Source: Streptomyces novaecaesareae
GTDB lineage: Bacteria > Actinomycetota > Actinomycetes > Streptomycetales > Streptomycetaceae
NCBI RefSeq assembly: GCF_000716875.1
Contig: NZ_JNWQ01000035.1
Span: 1 to 64,000 of the forward strand
Length of the DNA stretch: 64,000 nucleotides
Direction: 5' to 3'
Part shown: positions 16,216 through 24,581 of the stretch, in pieces
How the letters are laid out: every line of letters begins with the position of its first letter
How positions within the stretch are numbered: the first letter of the stretch is position 1
Position numbers and translations under genes: made by a program
The notes under the pieces: model-generated
Told to the model about the DNA's origin: nothing
The model's database searches: none
What the model saw: only the letters and a program-made list of their open reading frames with translations

Positions 16216-16545
16216 TCAGCCGAAGATCCAGAGGCTCAGCTTGGAGAAGCCGTAGTCCAGACCGGCCACGACGGCCATCATGACCACGACGAAGGTGACC
16301 ACGACGGCGGTGTAGTTGGTCAGCTCGCTCCGGGTCGGCCAGACGACCTTGCGCAGCTCCGCGATGATCTGGCGGTAGAACAGGCCGATCCGGGCGAAGA
16401 GGCCCTTCTTGGCCCGCTTGCCGGACTTCTTCTCACGCTTGCCCGACTTCTTCTCGCCATCGGCAGGCGTGGTCTCGGCAGCGCCGTCGGCACCCTCGGG
16501 GTTGCCGCTCTCAGGCGTTGCGGTGGAGCCCGTGGTCTCCGTCAC
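16216..16545 (-). CDS. secE: preprotein translocase subunit SecE
   Basis: 109 aa. An N-terminal Thr/Glu/Gly-rich, then Lys-rich cytoplasmic part (GEKKSGKREKKSGKRAKKG) leads into the conserved SecE segment (FYRQIIAELRKVVWPTRSEL) and a single C-terminal membrane helix at about residues 76-100. SecE stabilises SecY in the translocon. Position between tRNA-Trp and nusG is the conserved bacterial arrangement. Confidence 0.96.
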   Translation of the reverse strand: MTETTGSTATPESGNPEGADGAAETTPADGEKKSGKREKKSGKRAKKGLFARIGLFYRQIIAELRKVVWPTRSELTNYTAVVVTFVVVMMAVVAGLDYGFSKLSLWIFG

Positions 16546-16645
16546 TCGTCCTCACCTGAATCCGGGTCCTGCCGGTCTTCGCCGCGCACCCGATGGGGCA
16601 CGACCAGCCGGCGTAGCGGTGCTGATCGGTGCCATCTCCGCATCA

Positions 16646-16675
16646 AGCCCGCTCGCTCTGTGGAGCGAACGGGCT
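16646..16675 (-). terminator. tRNA-Trp terminator
   Basis: Stem agcccgctcgctc pairing with gagcgaacgggct (one mismatch) around tgtg, 17 bases past the tRNA 3' end on the minus strand. Confidence 0.6.
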
Positions 16676-16691
16676 GGAACGGATCTAGCAG

Positions 16692-16764
16692 CAGGGCAAG
16701 AGGGACTCGAACCCCCAACCGCCGGTTTTGGAGACCGGTGCTCTACCAATTGAGCTATTGCCCT
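16692..16764 (-). tRNA. trpT: tRNA-Trp (CCA)
   Basis: 73 nt. Acceptor AGGGCAA pairs with TTGCCCT; D-arm AGCTCAATTGGTAGAGC; anticodon loop CTCCAAA gives CCA; T-arm GGGGGTTCGAGTCCC. CCA is not encoded. Located directly upstream of secE, as in other actinobacteria. Confidence 0.97.
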
Positions 16765-17048
16765 ACGGTGCCTCGCGGCTCCGGTGGCGACCAACCTACC
16801 GCATCTCCCCCCGCTGTCTGTAACAGCGGTGAAAGCTCCGGTCTTTTCGGCGGGCCGTCGAGCAGCGAGTGTACGTGGTCGAGGGGTGTTTGGTCGAACC
16901 TCTTCTTCCGGGACGGCCCGACGCCGGGCGGATGTCCGGTCCGACGGGGCGTCCGCCGACGGATCGCCAGGGGCCGGGATCCGGACGGAACCGTACGGAT
17001 ACTGGAACCGCGCTGCCCGGTACGTCCGGGTTCTGCGACGATGCAGGC

Positions 17049-18296
17049 ATGAGCGCTTCCACCCCGCAGCCCGACCAGTCCATCCGCCCCGCCGACCGCC
17101 GGGTCTCCGCCCGGATCGGTGCGATCGCCGAGTCCGCGACCCTCGCCGTGGACGCCAAGGCCAAGGCCCTCAAGGCCGCCGGCCGCCCGGTCATCGGCTT
17201 CGGCGCCGGCGAGCCCGACTTCCCGACGCCGGACTACATCGTCGAGGCGGCCGTCGAGGCCTGCCGCGACCCGAAGAACCACCGTTACACCCCGGCGGGT
17301 GGCCTGCCCGAGCTCAAGGCCGCGATCGCCGCGAAGACGCTGCGCGACTCGGGCTACCAGGTGGACGCCTCCCAGGTGCTGGTCACCAACGGCGGCAAGC
17401 AGGCGATCTACGAGGCCTTCGCGGCGATCCTGGACCCGGGCGACGAGGTCATCGTCCCGGCCCCGTACTGGACCACCTACCCGGAGTCGATCCAGCTGGC
17501 GGGCGGTGTCCCGGTGGAGGTCGTCGCGGACGAGACCACCGGCTACAAGGTCTCGGTCGAGCAGCTGGAGGCCGCCCGCACCGAGAACACCAAGGTGGTG
17601 CTGTTCGTCTCGCCGTCCAACCCGACCGGCGCGGTGTACACCCGGGACGAGGCCGAGGCGATCGGCCGCTGGGCGCTGGAGCACGGCCTGTGGGTGCTCA
17701 CCGACGAGATCTACGAGCACCTGGTCTACGGCGACGCGACCTTCACCTCGCTGCCCGCCCTGCTGCCCGAGCTGGCCGACAAGTGCATCGTGGTCAACGG
17801 CGTGGCCAAGACCTACGCGATGACCGGCTGGCGGGTGGGCTGGGTGATCGGCCCCAAGGACGTCGTCAAGGCCGCGACCAACCTGCAGTCGCACGCCACC
17901 TCGAACGTCTCCAACGTCGCCCAGCGCGCCGCGATCGCCGCCGTGGCCGGCGACCTCTCCGCCGTGCACGAGATGCGCACCGCCTTCGACCGCCGCCGCA
18001 AGACCATCGTGCGGATGCTCAACGAGATCGAGGGCGTCATCTGCCCCGAGCCCGAGGGCGCCTTCTACGCCTACCCGTCGGTCAAGGGCCTGCTGGGCAA
18101 GGAGATCCGCGGTCAGCGCCCGCAGACCTCCGCCGAGCTGGCGAGCCTGATCCTGGACGAGGTCGAGGTCGCCGCCGTCCCGGGTGAGGCCTTCGGCACC
18201 CCCGGCTACCTGCGGTTCTCCTACGCGCTCGGCGACGAGGACCTGGTCGAGGGCATCAGCCGGATCCAGAAGCTGCTCGGCGAGGCCCGCGACTGA
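17049..18296 (+). CDS. aspC: aspartate-type aminotransferase (PLP, class I)
   Basis: 415 aa from ATG 17049; the longer frame upstream lacks conservation. Fold-type I aminotransferase. Seen: [14 protein letters not shown] near the N-terminus, the cofactor-contacting [10 protein letters not shown] and [10 protein letters not shown] segments, the Schiff-base lysine K254 in [16 protein letters not shown], and a C-terminal [12 protein letters not shown] containing the substrate-carboxylate arginine. Most likely transfers amino groups between aspartate and 2-oxoglutarate; an aromatic or prephenate preference cannot be excluded. It diverges from the secE-tRNA-Trp unit. A Rho-independent-like hairpin follows. 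Confidence 0.92.
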   Translation: MSASTPQPDQSIRPADRRVSARIGAIAESATLAVDAKAKALKAAGRPVIGFGAGEPDFPTPDYIVEAAVEACRDPKNHRYTPAGGLPELKAAIAAKTLRDSGYQVDASQVLVTNGGKQAIYEAFAAILDPGDEVIVPAPYWTTYPESIQLAGGVPVEVVADETTGYKVSVEQLEAARTENTKVVLFVSPSNPTGAVYTRDEAEAIGRWALEHGLWVLTDEIYEHLVYGDATFTSLPALLPELADKCIVVNGVAKTYAMTGWRVGWVIGPKDVVKAATNLQSHATSNVSNVAQRAAIAAVAGDLSAVHEMRTAFDRRRKTIVRMLNEIEGVICPEPEGAFYAYPSVKGLLGKEIRGQRPQTSAELASLILDEVEVAAVPGEAFGTPGYLRFSYALGDEDLVEGISRIQKLLGEARD

Positions 18297-18336
18297 CGTC
18301 CGCCGTCAGGCCGACATACGGGATTCACCCGGCGCA

Positions 18337-18376
18337 CCGCCCTCTTTCACCCCTTCGGGGGACGAAAAGAGGGCGG
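18337..18376 (+). terminator. terminator after the aminotransferase gene
   Basis: Stem ccgccctcttt (18337-18347) with aaagagggcgg (18366-18376) and inner cccc-ttcg-gggg, 40 bases past the stop and before the deaminase gene. Confidence 0.75.
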
Positions 18377-18412
18377 TTCCCGTTTGGGGGCCGCATACGG
18401 CAGTATCGGTGA

Positions 18413-19486
18413 ATGGAACGCCTGTTGAACCCGCGAGACGTCAGGGGCCTCCCGAAGGCCCACCTGCACCTGCACTTCACCGGCTCGATGCGCCCCGCCA
18501 CCCTCCTGGAGCTGGCCGACAAGCACGGCGTCCGGCTGCCGGAGGCGCTCAGCTCCGGCGAGCCGCCGAAACTGCGGGCCACCGACGAGCGCGGCTGGTT
18601 CCGCTTCCAGCGCCTGTACGACACCGCCCGCTCGGTGCTGCGGGACGAACAGGACATCCGCCGGCTGGTCCTGGAGACCGCCGAGGACGAGCGGCGGGAC
18701 GGCTCCCGCTGGCTGGAGATCCAGGTCGACCCGACCTCGTACGCGCCCCGGCTGGGCGGGCTGATCCCCGCCCTGGAGCTGATCCTGGACGCGGTGGAGC
18801 ACGCGGCCGCCGCCACCGGGGTGGGCATCCGGGTGCTGGTCGCGGCCAACCGGATGAAGTCCCCGATGGACGCCCGGACGCTGGCCCGGCTCGCCGTCCG
18901 CTACGCCGACCACGGGGTGGTCGGCTTCGGCCTCTCCAACGACGAGCGCCGGGGCCTCGCCCGGGACTTCGACCGGGCCTTCGCGATCGCCCGCAACGGC
19001 GGGCTGCTGGCCGCCCCGCACGGTGGCGAGCTGGCCGGCCCGGAGTCCGTCCGGGACTGCCTGGACGACCTGGGCGCCGCCCGGATCGGCCACGGCGTGC
19101 GGGCCGCCGAGGACCCGCGGCTGATGCAGCGGCTGGCGGACCGCCAGGTCACCTGCGAGGTCTGCCCGTCCTCCAACGTCTCGCTCGGCGTCTACGAGCG
19201 CCCCGAGGAGGTCCCGCTGCGCCGGCTCTTCGACGCCGGGGTGCCGCTGGCGCTGGGGGCGGACGACCCGCTGCTGTTCGGCAGCCGGCTGGCCGCCCAG
19301 TACGAGCTGGTCCGGGACGTCCTGGGCTTCAGCGACGCCGAACTCGCCGAGCTGGCACGGCAGTCGGTGCGCGGCTCGGTCGCGCCGGAGGCGGTCCGCA
19401 AGGAGCTGCTGGCGGACATCGACGCCTGGCTGGCGGACGGCCACGCCCCCGCGGACACGACCGCCGTCACCGCTGCGACCGCCTAG
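18413..19486 (+). CDS. add: adenosine deaminase
   Basis: 357 aa. Purine salvage enzyme converting adenosine to inosine. Zinc-ligand motif HLHFTGSMRP (H19, H21), the catalytic pair in PHGGE, the histidine in IGHGVRAAED, the CPSSNVSLG segment and the aspartate pair in LGADDPLLFG follow the family order, so all metal and catalytic residues are in place. No signal peptide; cytoplasmic. A divergent or convergent partner is absent: murB runs towards it and ends 25 bases away. Confidence 0.92.
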   Translation: MERLLNPRDVRGLPKAHLHLHFTGSMRPATLLELADKHGVRLPEALSSGEPPKLRATDERGWFRFQRLYDTARSVLRDEQDIRRLVLETAEDERRDGSRWLEIQVDPTSYAPRLGGLIPALELILDAVEHAAAATGVGIRVLVAANRMKSPMDARTLARLAVRYADHGVVGFGLSNDERRGLARDFDRAFAIARNGGLLAAPHGGELAGPESVRDCLDDLGAARIGHGVRAAEDPRLMQRLADRQVTCEVCPSSNVSLGVYERPEEVPLRRLFDAGVPLALGADDPLLFGSRLAAQYELVRDVLGFSDAELAELARQSVRGSVAPEAVRKELLADIDAWLADGHAPADTTAVTAATA

Positions 19487-19511
19487 CGCTCGTCAGACCG
19501 CCTAACGCACG

Positions 19512-20555
19512 TCAGAGCGCGACGCCCACCATCACCGGCTCGTTCACCAGCTCCACCCCGAAGGCCTCGCGGACCCCGTCCCGGATCTCCCGGGCCAGCA
19601 CCAGCAGGTCCTCGGCGGTGGCCGAGCCGCGGTTGGTGAGCGCCAGGGTGTGCTTGGTGGAGAGCGTCGCCGGGCCGCTGCCGTAGCCCTTGCCGAAGCC
19701 GGCCCGGTCGATCAGCCAGGCCGCGGAGGTCTTGGTGCAGCCCTCCGGCGCCGGGTAGGCGGGCGCGTTCTCGGTGCCCGGGCGGGTCCGGAAGGACTCG
19801 TACTGGGCGGCCGTGAGCACCGGGTTGGTGAAGAAGGAGCCCGCCGACCAGGTGTCGTGGTCCGCCGGGTCCAGGACCATGCCCTTGCCGGCGCGCAGCA
19901 GCAGCACCGTGTTCCAGGCCGCGGCGACCGCGACCCGCTCGCCCTGCTCGACGCCCAGCTGCCGGGCGGTCTCGGCGTAGCGGATGGGGGTGGAGAGCCC
20001 GCCGTTGTCCTCCAGGCGGAAGCGCACCCGCAGCACCACGTAGCGGTCCGGCTCGGCCTTGAAGCGGCTGTGCCGGTAGGAGAAGGCGCACTCGGCGTTC
20101 GAGAGGGTGACGACCTCGTCGGCCGCGCGGTCGTACGCGACCACCTCGGTGATCGACTGCGCGACCTCCTGGCCGTACGCGCCCACGTTCTGCACCGGGG
20201 TGGCACCGGCCGAGCCGGGGATGCCGGCCAGGAACTCGATGCCCGCCAGGTCGTGGTCCAGCACCGTCCGGTGGACCACCTCGGACCAGGTCTCGCCGGC
20301 CGCGACCTCCAGCGCGGTGCCGTCCAGGACGAAGCCCTCGGTGGCGATCCGCAGCACGGTGCCGGGGAAGCCGGCGTCGCCGATGACCAGGTTGGAGCCG
20401 CCGCCGAGGACCAGCAGCGGCTCGCCGGCCGCGTCGGCCTCGCGGACGGCGGCGATCACCTCGTCGTCGGTGTGGGCGGTCACCAGCCGGCGGGCCGGGC
20501 CGCCGAGCCGGAGCGTGGTCAGCGGGGCGAGGGGGGCGTCGTTTTCTACCAGCAC
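19512..20555 (-). CDS. murB: UDP-N-acetylenolpyruvoylglucosamine reductase
   Basis: 347 aa from GTG 20555. The open frame extends upstream only through the terminator of the next gene (20580-20610), so the true start must be at 20555 or the GTG at 20561. FAD-dependent reductase making UDP-MurNAc for peptidoglycan. Seen: the FAD motif LVLGGGSNLVIGD, AGIPGSAGATPVQNVGAYG, the catalytic SYRHSRFK tyrosine/serine region, GSFFTNPVL with the catalytic serine, and AAWLIDRAGFGKGYG. Complete and standard in length. Confidence 0.93.
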   Translation of the reverse strand: MLVENDAPLAPLTTLRLGGPARRLVTAHTDDEVIAAVREADAAGEPLLVLGGGSNLVIGDAGFPGTVLRIATEGFVLDGTALEVAAGETWSEVVHRTVLDHDLAGIEFLAGIPGSAGATPVQNVGAYGQEVAQSITEVVAYDRAADEVVTLSNAECAFSYRHSRFKAEPDRYVVLRVRFRLEDNGGLSTPIRYAETARQLGVEQGERVAVAAAWNTVLLLRAGKGMVLDPADHDTWSAGSFFTNPVLTAAQYESFRTRPGTENAPAYPAPEGCTKTSAAWLIDRAGFGKGYGSGPATLSTKHTLALTNRGSATAEDLLVLAREIRDGVREAFGVELVNEPVMVGVAL

Positions 20556-20579
20556 GCCCACCAGCGTACGGGGGAGGAC

Positions 20580-20610
20580 CTGCCGGAAGGACAGCGTGTC
20601 CTTCCGGCAG
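20580..20610 (-). terminator. terminator after the efflux pump gene
   Basis: Perfect 12-bp stem ctgccggaagga (20580-20591) with tccttccggcag (20599-20610), loop cagcgtg, 21 bases past the pump gene stop. Confidence 0.8.
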
Positions 20611-20631
20611 GGCTTTCCCCTCCGCACCCGC

Positions 20632-22134
20632 TCAGACCCGTACGGCCTCGGCCTCGGCCCGGTCCGCCACCGGTTGCCCGGCCGTCTCCGCGGTCTCCGC
20701 CCCGACCGCGGCCTTGCGCCGGCGCGGGATGAACACCGCGGCGAGCGCCCCGACCGCGACGGCGGCCGCGCCGACGTACAGCGCGGGCGCCAGCCCGTCC
20801 GTGAAGGCCCGTGCCGACTGGTAGCCGCCCTGCGCGGAGAACACCGCCGAGAGCGCGGCGACCCCGAGCGCCCCGCCGACCTCGCGCAGGGAGTTGTTGG
20901 CGCCGGAGGCGATGCCCTGCTCCTGCGGCCGGACGCTGGCCATCACCAGCTGGGCGGTGGGGCCGAAGTACAGCGCCATGCCGATCCCGCAGATCACGAT
21001 GGCGGGGATCTCGGCGGGGTAGTCGAACCCGCTGCCCGTGTCGGCGACCAGGGCGAACAGCGCCAGGCCGAGGGCCTGGAGCGCCAGCCCGGCGACCACG
21101 ATCGGCCGGCCGCCGATCCGGTCCGAGACGATGCCCGCGATCGGCGAGACCAGCAGCGGCATCGCGGTCCACGGCAGCATCCGGATGCCGGCCTCCTGCG
21201 GGCTGTAGCCGCCGACGCCCTGGAGGTACTGGCTGATCAGGAAGATCGAGCCGAACATCCCGAGGTACATCAGCAGGCTGGCGGCGTTGACGGCCGAGAA
21301 GGCGCGGCTGCGGAACAGCCGCATCGGCAGCATCGGGTGGACGGCCACGCTCTGCTCGTACCGGACGAACGCGGCCAGCAGCACGGCGCCGACGATCAGT
21401 GCGCCGAGGACCAGCGGGCTGGTCCAGCCGTCCGGGTTGCCGCGGATCAGGCCGAGCACGACCCCGAACATCCCCAGGCTGACCAGGAGCGTTCCGGGGA
21501 CGTCCAGGGCCCGGTTCGCGCCCCGGCTCTCACCGAGGCGGAGGAAGGCCAGCGGCAGCAGGACGAGCCCGACCGGAACGTTCACCCAGAAGATCCACTG
21601 CCAGGAGAAGTGCTCGGTCAGCGAGCCGCCGATCAGCGGTCCGGCGGCGACGGCGAGGCCGCTGACGCCCGACCAGATGCCGAAGGCCAGCCCCCGTCTG
21701 GCCTCGGGCACGGCGGCGGTGAGCAGGGTGAGGGTGAGCGGCATCATCACCGCGGCCCCGACGCCCTGGACGGCCCGGGCGGCGATCAGCTCGCCGATGC
21801 CCGGGGAGAGGGCGGCCGCGGCGGAGCCGGCGGTGAAGACCGCCAGGCCGACCAGGAAGATCCTGCGCCGGCCGAAGCGGTCGCCGAGGGCCGCGCCGAA
21901 CATCAGCAGCACGGCGAAGCTCAGGGTGTAGGCGCTGACCGTCCATTCGAGGTCGGACAGCCCGCCGCCGAGTTCCTCGCGGATCGACGGCAGTGCGGTG
22001 GTGACCACCAGGTTGTCCAGGGCGGCCATGAAGCTGGCCGCGCTGACGATCACCAGGGTCCAGATCGCGGTCCTGCCGAAGGCCGGACCCTCCGTCTTCT
22101 GCGTCTTCTCCGTTGTCTCCGTTGTCTGCGTCAT
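20632..22134 (-). CDS. MFS efflux transporter, DHA2 (14-helix) family
   Basis: 500 aa with about 14 hydrophobic segments, the size and pattern of EmrB/QacA-type drug:H+ antiporters. The first helix ends with the family motif LDNLVVTTALPSIREEL, followed by motif A (GDRFGRRRIFLVG) and a motif-C-like stretch (GVGAAVMMPLTLTLL, GVSGLAVAAGPLIGG). GGGGGAC precedes the ATG. It lies downstream of a TetR-family gene on the same strand, and an 18-bp operator-like palindrome (22159-22176) sits just before it. A drug or metabolite exporter under TetR control is the natural reading; the substrate is unknown. Confidence 0.9.
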   Translation of the reverse strand: MTQTTETTEKTQKTEGPAFGRTAIWTLVIVSAASFMAALDNLVVTTALPSIREELGGGLSDLEWTVSAYTLSFAVLLMFGAALGDRFGRRRIFLVGLAVFTAGSAAAALSPGIGELIAARAVQGVGAAVMMPLTLTLLTAAVPEARRGLAFGIWSGVSGLAVAAGPLIGGSLTEHFSWQWIFWVNVPVGLVLLPLAFLRLGESRGANRALDVPGTLLVSLGMFGVVLGLIRGNPDGWTSPLVLGALIVGAVLLAAFVRYEQSVAVHPMLPMRLFRSRAFSAVNAASLLMYLGMFGSIFLISQYLQGVGGYSPQEAGIRMLPWTAMPLLVSPIAGIVSDRIGGRPIVVAGLALQALGLALFALVADTGSGFDYPAEIPAIVICGIGMALYFGPTAQLVMASVRPQEQGIASGANNSLREVGGALGVAALSAVFSAQGGYQSARAFTDGLAPALYVGAAAVAVGALAAVFIPRRRKAAVGAETAETAGQPVADRAEAEAVRV

Positions 22135-22158
22135 GACGTCCCCCAGGCTCCTAAGGAT

Positions 22159-22176
22159 AGTGATTGCTCAATAACT
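22159..22176. promoter_or_regulatory. TetR operator candidate 1 (pump gene)
   Basis: AGTGATTGCTCAATAACT is an 18-bp near-perfect palindrome (one mismatched pair) starting 25 bases before the pump ATG. A sister copy sits before the TetR gene (22800-22817). Confidence 0.75.
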
Positions 22177-22194
22177 TTCATGGGCCGAAAAAGA

Positions 22195-22217
22195 GCCGCA
22201 CGGACGCACCGTGCGGC
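22195..22217 (-). terminator. terminator after the TetR gene
   Basis: Stem gccgcacgg (22195-22203) with ccgtgcggc (22209-22217), followed on the minus strand by TCTTTTTC. Separates the regulator transcript from the pump transcript. Confidence 0.85.
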
Positions 22218-22221
22218 CCGC

Positions 22222-22791
22222 CTATTCGGCCTCGGCCACTTCGTGATCGCCGAACCCGGTCCAGATCCGGTGGTCCGGCGGGTAGCCCAGCGCCACCAGC
22301 GTGTTGATCAGCATCCCGTACGCGAAGAACTGCGTGGCGTCCTTCATGTCGCCGCCGATCCTGATCCTGACCCGATCGAACAGGCTCTCCCACAGCCGCC
22401 GGGCGGCCTCCCCGATCTCCTCCTCGCCAGCCGCCGTGGCCGCGGACACCGAGACGTAGAGCTGCATCTGCATCATCAGCTGGTCGCGGTCCTCGACCAG
22501 GCCCAGGTACGCGCCGGACATCGCATCGGCCGCCGCCTCGCCGGTCAGCCCGGCCGAGGCCTCGTCGAAGACCCGCCAGGTCTCCTCGACGCAGCGTTCG
22601 GCGGCCGCCTCGAAGATGGCCTGCTTGCCCGGGAACAGCCGGAACAGGTACGGCTGCGAGACGCCCACCCGACGGGCGATCGCCTCGGTGGAGGTGCCCC
22701 GGTAGCCACCCCGGGCGAACTCGATCAACGCGGCGCGGACGACGCTCTCACGCCGCTCCTCCGCGCTCATCCGGATGCTCGACTTCGCCAT
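22222..22791 (-). CDS. TetR/AcrR family transcriptional regulator
   Basis: 189 aa from ATG 22791. N-terminal helix-turn-helix at about residues 10-55 (REGSVVRAALIEF-like helix 1; YRGTSTEAIARRVGVSQPYLFRLFPGK), followed by an unrecognisable all-helical ligand domain. It is upstream of the efflux pump on the same strand and both genes are preceded by nearly the same 18-bp palindrome, so repression of itself and the pump, relieved by a pump substrate, is likely. An ATG at 22770 is an alternative start. Confidence 0.9.
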   Translation of the reverse strand: MAKSSIRMSAEERRESVVRAALIEFARGGYRGTSTEAIARRVGVSQPYLFRLFPGKQAIFEAAAERCVEETWRVFDEASAGLTGEAAADAMSGAYLGLVEDRDQLMMQMQLYVSVSAATAAGEEEIGEAARRLWESLFDRVRIRIGGDMKDATQFFAYGMLINTLVALGYPPDHRIWTGFGDHEVAEAE

Positions 22792-22799
22792 GCGTTCTA

Positions 22800-22817
22800 A
22801 GTTAGTGGCCAATCACT
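22800..22817. promoter_or_regulatory. TetR operator candidate 2 (tetR autoregulation)
   Basis: On the minus strand AGTGATTGGCCACTAACT, matching operator 1 over A-R-G-A-TAGTGATTG and the trailing TAACTT. It begins 9 bases upstream of the TetR ATG, where it would block initiation. Confidence 0.75.
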
Positions 22818-22874
22818 ATCTTTGCAAGACCCGGGCCGGCCGCGGGGGGGGGCTCCCCACCGCGGCCCGACGGC

Positions 22875-23306
22875 TCAGCCGAGCCGGACTACTGCCCGGG
22901 ACATCCCGAGGACCTTCTGCCCGCCCGTGGTGGCCAGCAGGTCGACCTGCACCTTGCGGTCGTCCAGCTTCTTGGCGACCTTGGCCGAGACCTCGACCAC
23001 CGCGCCGACCCCGTCGTTGGGCACCGGCACCGGACGGGTGAAGCGCACGCCGTACTCGACCACCGCGGCCGGGTCGCCGACCCAGTCGGTGACCACCCGG
23101 ATCGCCTCGGCCATGGTGAACATGCCGTGCGCGATGACGTCCGGCAGGCCCACCTCCAGGGCGAACTTCTCGTTCCAGTGGATCGGGTTGAAGTCGCCCG
23201 AGGCGCCCGCGTACCGCACCAGGGTGTCGCGGGTCACCGGGAAGGACTGCGCCGGCAGCTCGGTGCCGACCTCGACCTCGTCGTAGCTGATCGCCATCGC
23301 GCTCAC
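22875..23306 (-). CDS. MaoC-type dehydratase, HadB-like
   Basis: 143 aa hot-dog-fold protein. The hydratase motif is visible as YAGASGDFNPIHWNEKFA, containing the catalytic Asp and His, followed by GLPDVIAHGMFTMA. It starts at a GTG overlapping the stop of the upstream gene by 4 bases (an internal ATG at 23297 is possible), so it is translationally coupled. Related pairs in mycobacteria form (3R)-hydroxyacyl-ACP dehydratase heterodimers in fatty-acid or mycolate elongation. Here it probably acts in acyl-ACP or acyl-CoA dehydration with its partner. Confidence 0.88.
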   Translation of the reverse strand: MSAMAISYDEVEVGTELPAQSFPVTRDTLVRYAGASGDFNPIHWNEKFALEVGLPDVIAHGMFTMAEAIRVVTDWVGDPAAVVEYGVRFTRPVPVPNDGVGAVVEVSAKVAKKLDDRKVQVDLLATTGGQKVLGMSRAVVRLG

Positions 23307-23761
23307 TCCCCCGCCTCGTCGGCGGCCCGGGCCACCAGCGTCATGACCGACGTCACCACGTGCTCGCCGGTCGCGTCCGTCACCTCACCACGCACGGTGA
23401 GCACGTCATTGCCCGCCAGCGACTTGATGTTGTCGATGGTCACCGCGACCGACAGCCGGTCACCGGCCCGCACCGGGCGGGTGTAGGCGAACTTCTGGTC
23501 GCCGTGCACCACCCGGCTGAAGTCCAGGCCCAGCTCCGGGTCCTCGACCACCTGGCCGGCCGCGCGGTAGGTGATCACGAACGGGAAGGTCGGCGGGGCG
23601 ATCACGTCCAGGTGGCCCAGCGCCTTCGCCGCCTCCGCGTCGGTGTACGCCGGGTTGGCGTCGCCGATCGCGGTCGCGAACTCGCGGATCTTCTCCCGGC
23701 CGACCTCGTACGGCTCGGTGGGCGGGTAACTACGCCCGATGAAGGAGGGGTCGAGTGCCAT
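23303..23761 (-). CDS. MaoC-like N-terminal domain protein, HadA-like
   Basis: 152 aa from ATG 23761, preceded by GAGGAG. It begins with the FAS1-type dehydratase half-domain (DPSFIGRSYPPTEPYEVGREKIREFA), contains AIGDANPAYTD, and lacks the full catalytic motif seen in its partner. This matches the division of labour in HadA-HadB heterodimers, where the A subunit binds the acyl chain and the B subunit is catalytic. First gene of the two-gene unit, directly downstream of the rpmG terminator. Confidence 0.87.
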   Translation of the reverse strand: MALDPSFIGRSYPPTEPYEVGREKIREFATAIGDANPAYTDAEAAKALGHLDVIAPPTFPFVITYRAAGQVVEDPELGLDFSRVVHGDQKFAYTRPVRAGDRLSVAVTIDNIKSLAGNDVLTVRGEVTDATGEHVVTSVMTLVARAADEAGE

Positions 23762-23810
23762 GGCAGCTCCTCGGAACACGGATGGATACGAAGCGGACGG
23801 ATATGAAAAA

Positions 23811-23852
23811 GACTCCGGGCCACACCCCTCGTGAGGGATGCGGCCCGGAGTC
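23811..23852 (-). terminator. rpmG terminator
   Basis: Perfect 11-bp stem gactccgggcc (23811-23821) with ggcccggagtc (23842-23852), then TTTTTC on the minus strand. A textbook intrinsic terminator. Confidence 0.9.
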
Positions 23853-23892
23853 GAAGACCTGGTTCACACAGGCCCGATGCCCTGCGAGAGGG

Positions 23893-24057
23893 TCAGCGGG
23901 TCTCGCGGTGCGCGGTGTGCGAGTTGCAGCGGGGGCAGTGCTTCTTCATCTCAAGACGGTCCGGGTCGTTACGCCGGTTCTTCTTGGTGATGTAGTTCCG
24001 CTCCTTGCACTCCACGCAGGCCAGCGTGATCTTCGGGCGGACGTCGGTGGCAGCCAC
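23893..24057 (-). CDS. rpmG: 50S ribosomal protein L33
   Basis: 54 aa from GTG 24057, with AAGGAAGG upstream; the reading frame further upstream is the tRNA-Met gene. Small basic ribosomal protein. It carries two CxxC pairs (CVEC and CPRC), so it is the zinc-binding C+ form; actinobacteria usually also encode a C- paralogue induced by zinc starvation. Downstream of two tRNA genes on the same strand. Confidence 0.96.
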   Translation of the reverse strand: MAATDVRPKITLACVECKERNYITKKNRRNDPDRLEMKKHCPRCNSHTAHRETR

Positions 24058-24140
24058 GGGAGTGCCTTCCTTGGACAACGAATAAGAACACAACAAGAGT
24101 AGCCGACCGGGAGTGCGATCTCCCGACCGACTACGCGGGG

Positions 24141-24213
24141 TAGCGGTGACCGGACTTGAACCGGTGACACAGCGATTATGAGCCGCTTGCTCTACCAACT
24201 GAGCTACACCGCC
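24141..24213 (-). tRNA. tRNA-Met (CAT), elongator
   Basis: 73 nt. Acceptor GGCGGTG with CACCGCT (terminal G-U), D-arm AGCTCAGTTGGTAGAGC, anticodon loop CTCATAA, T-arm ACCGGTTCAAGTCCGGT. The first pair and D-arm fit an elongator rather than an initiator tRNA. CCA is not encoded. Confidence 0.95.
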
Positions 24214-24256
24214 ACAGTGATCCGCAGCACAGCCGAAGCTGACTGCCTCTCACCAG

Positions 24257-24329
24257 AGCCCCCATGCGGAATCGAACCGCAGACCTTCTCCTTACCATGG
24301 AGACGCTCTACCGACTGAGCTATAGGGGC
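24257..24329 (-). tRNA. tRNA-Thr (GGT)
   Basis: 73 nt. Acceptor GCCCCTA with TGGGGGC, anticodon stem TCTCC/GGAGA with loop ATGGTAA (GGT), T-arm GCGGTTCGATTCCGC. Upstream of tRNA-Met on the same strand. Confidence 0.95.
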
Positions 24330-24581
24330 GAACGAGGAAGAGATTACACGTTTCGCGCCCGGAGGTGAAATCCGTATCCCGCGGCGAAGACCGCAGGTGG
24401 GCGAGGTGCACGGAGGAGCGATCCAAGGCCGGGCGTTCGATCGGCCCGCGAGCCGCACGGCCCGAACCGATACGACTATTGCCCGCCTCCCGGCGCCCCG
24501 CCCCCGCGCGCCATAGGCTCGACCCTCATTGATCGGGATCGACCGGCCGACCCCACGGGCCGGCACGAGAAGGAGCCGACG

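Noticed and set aside
19650..22800. Long plus-strand ORFs opposite murB, the efflux pump and tetR
   Set aside because: Shadows of well-identified minus-strand genes; sequence is His/Arg/Gln/Asp-rich without domains.
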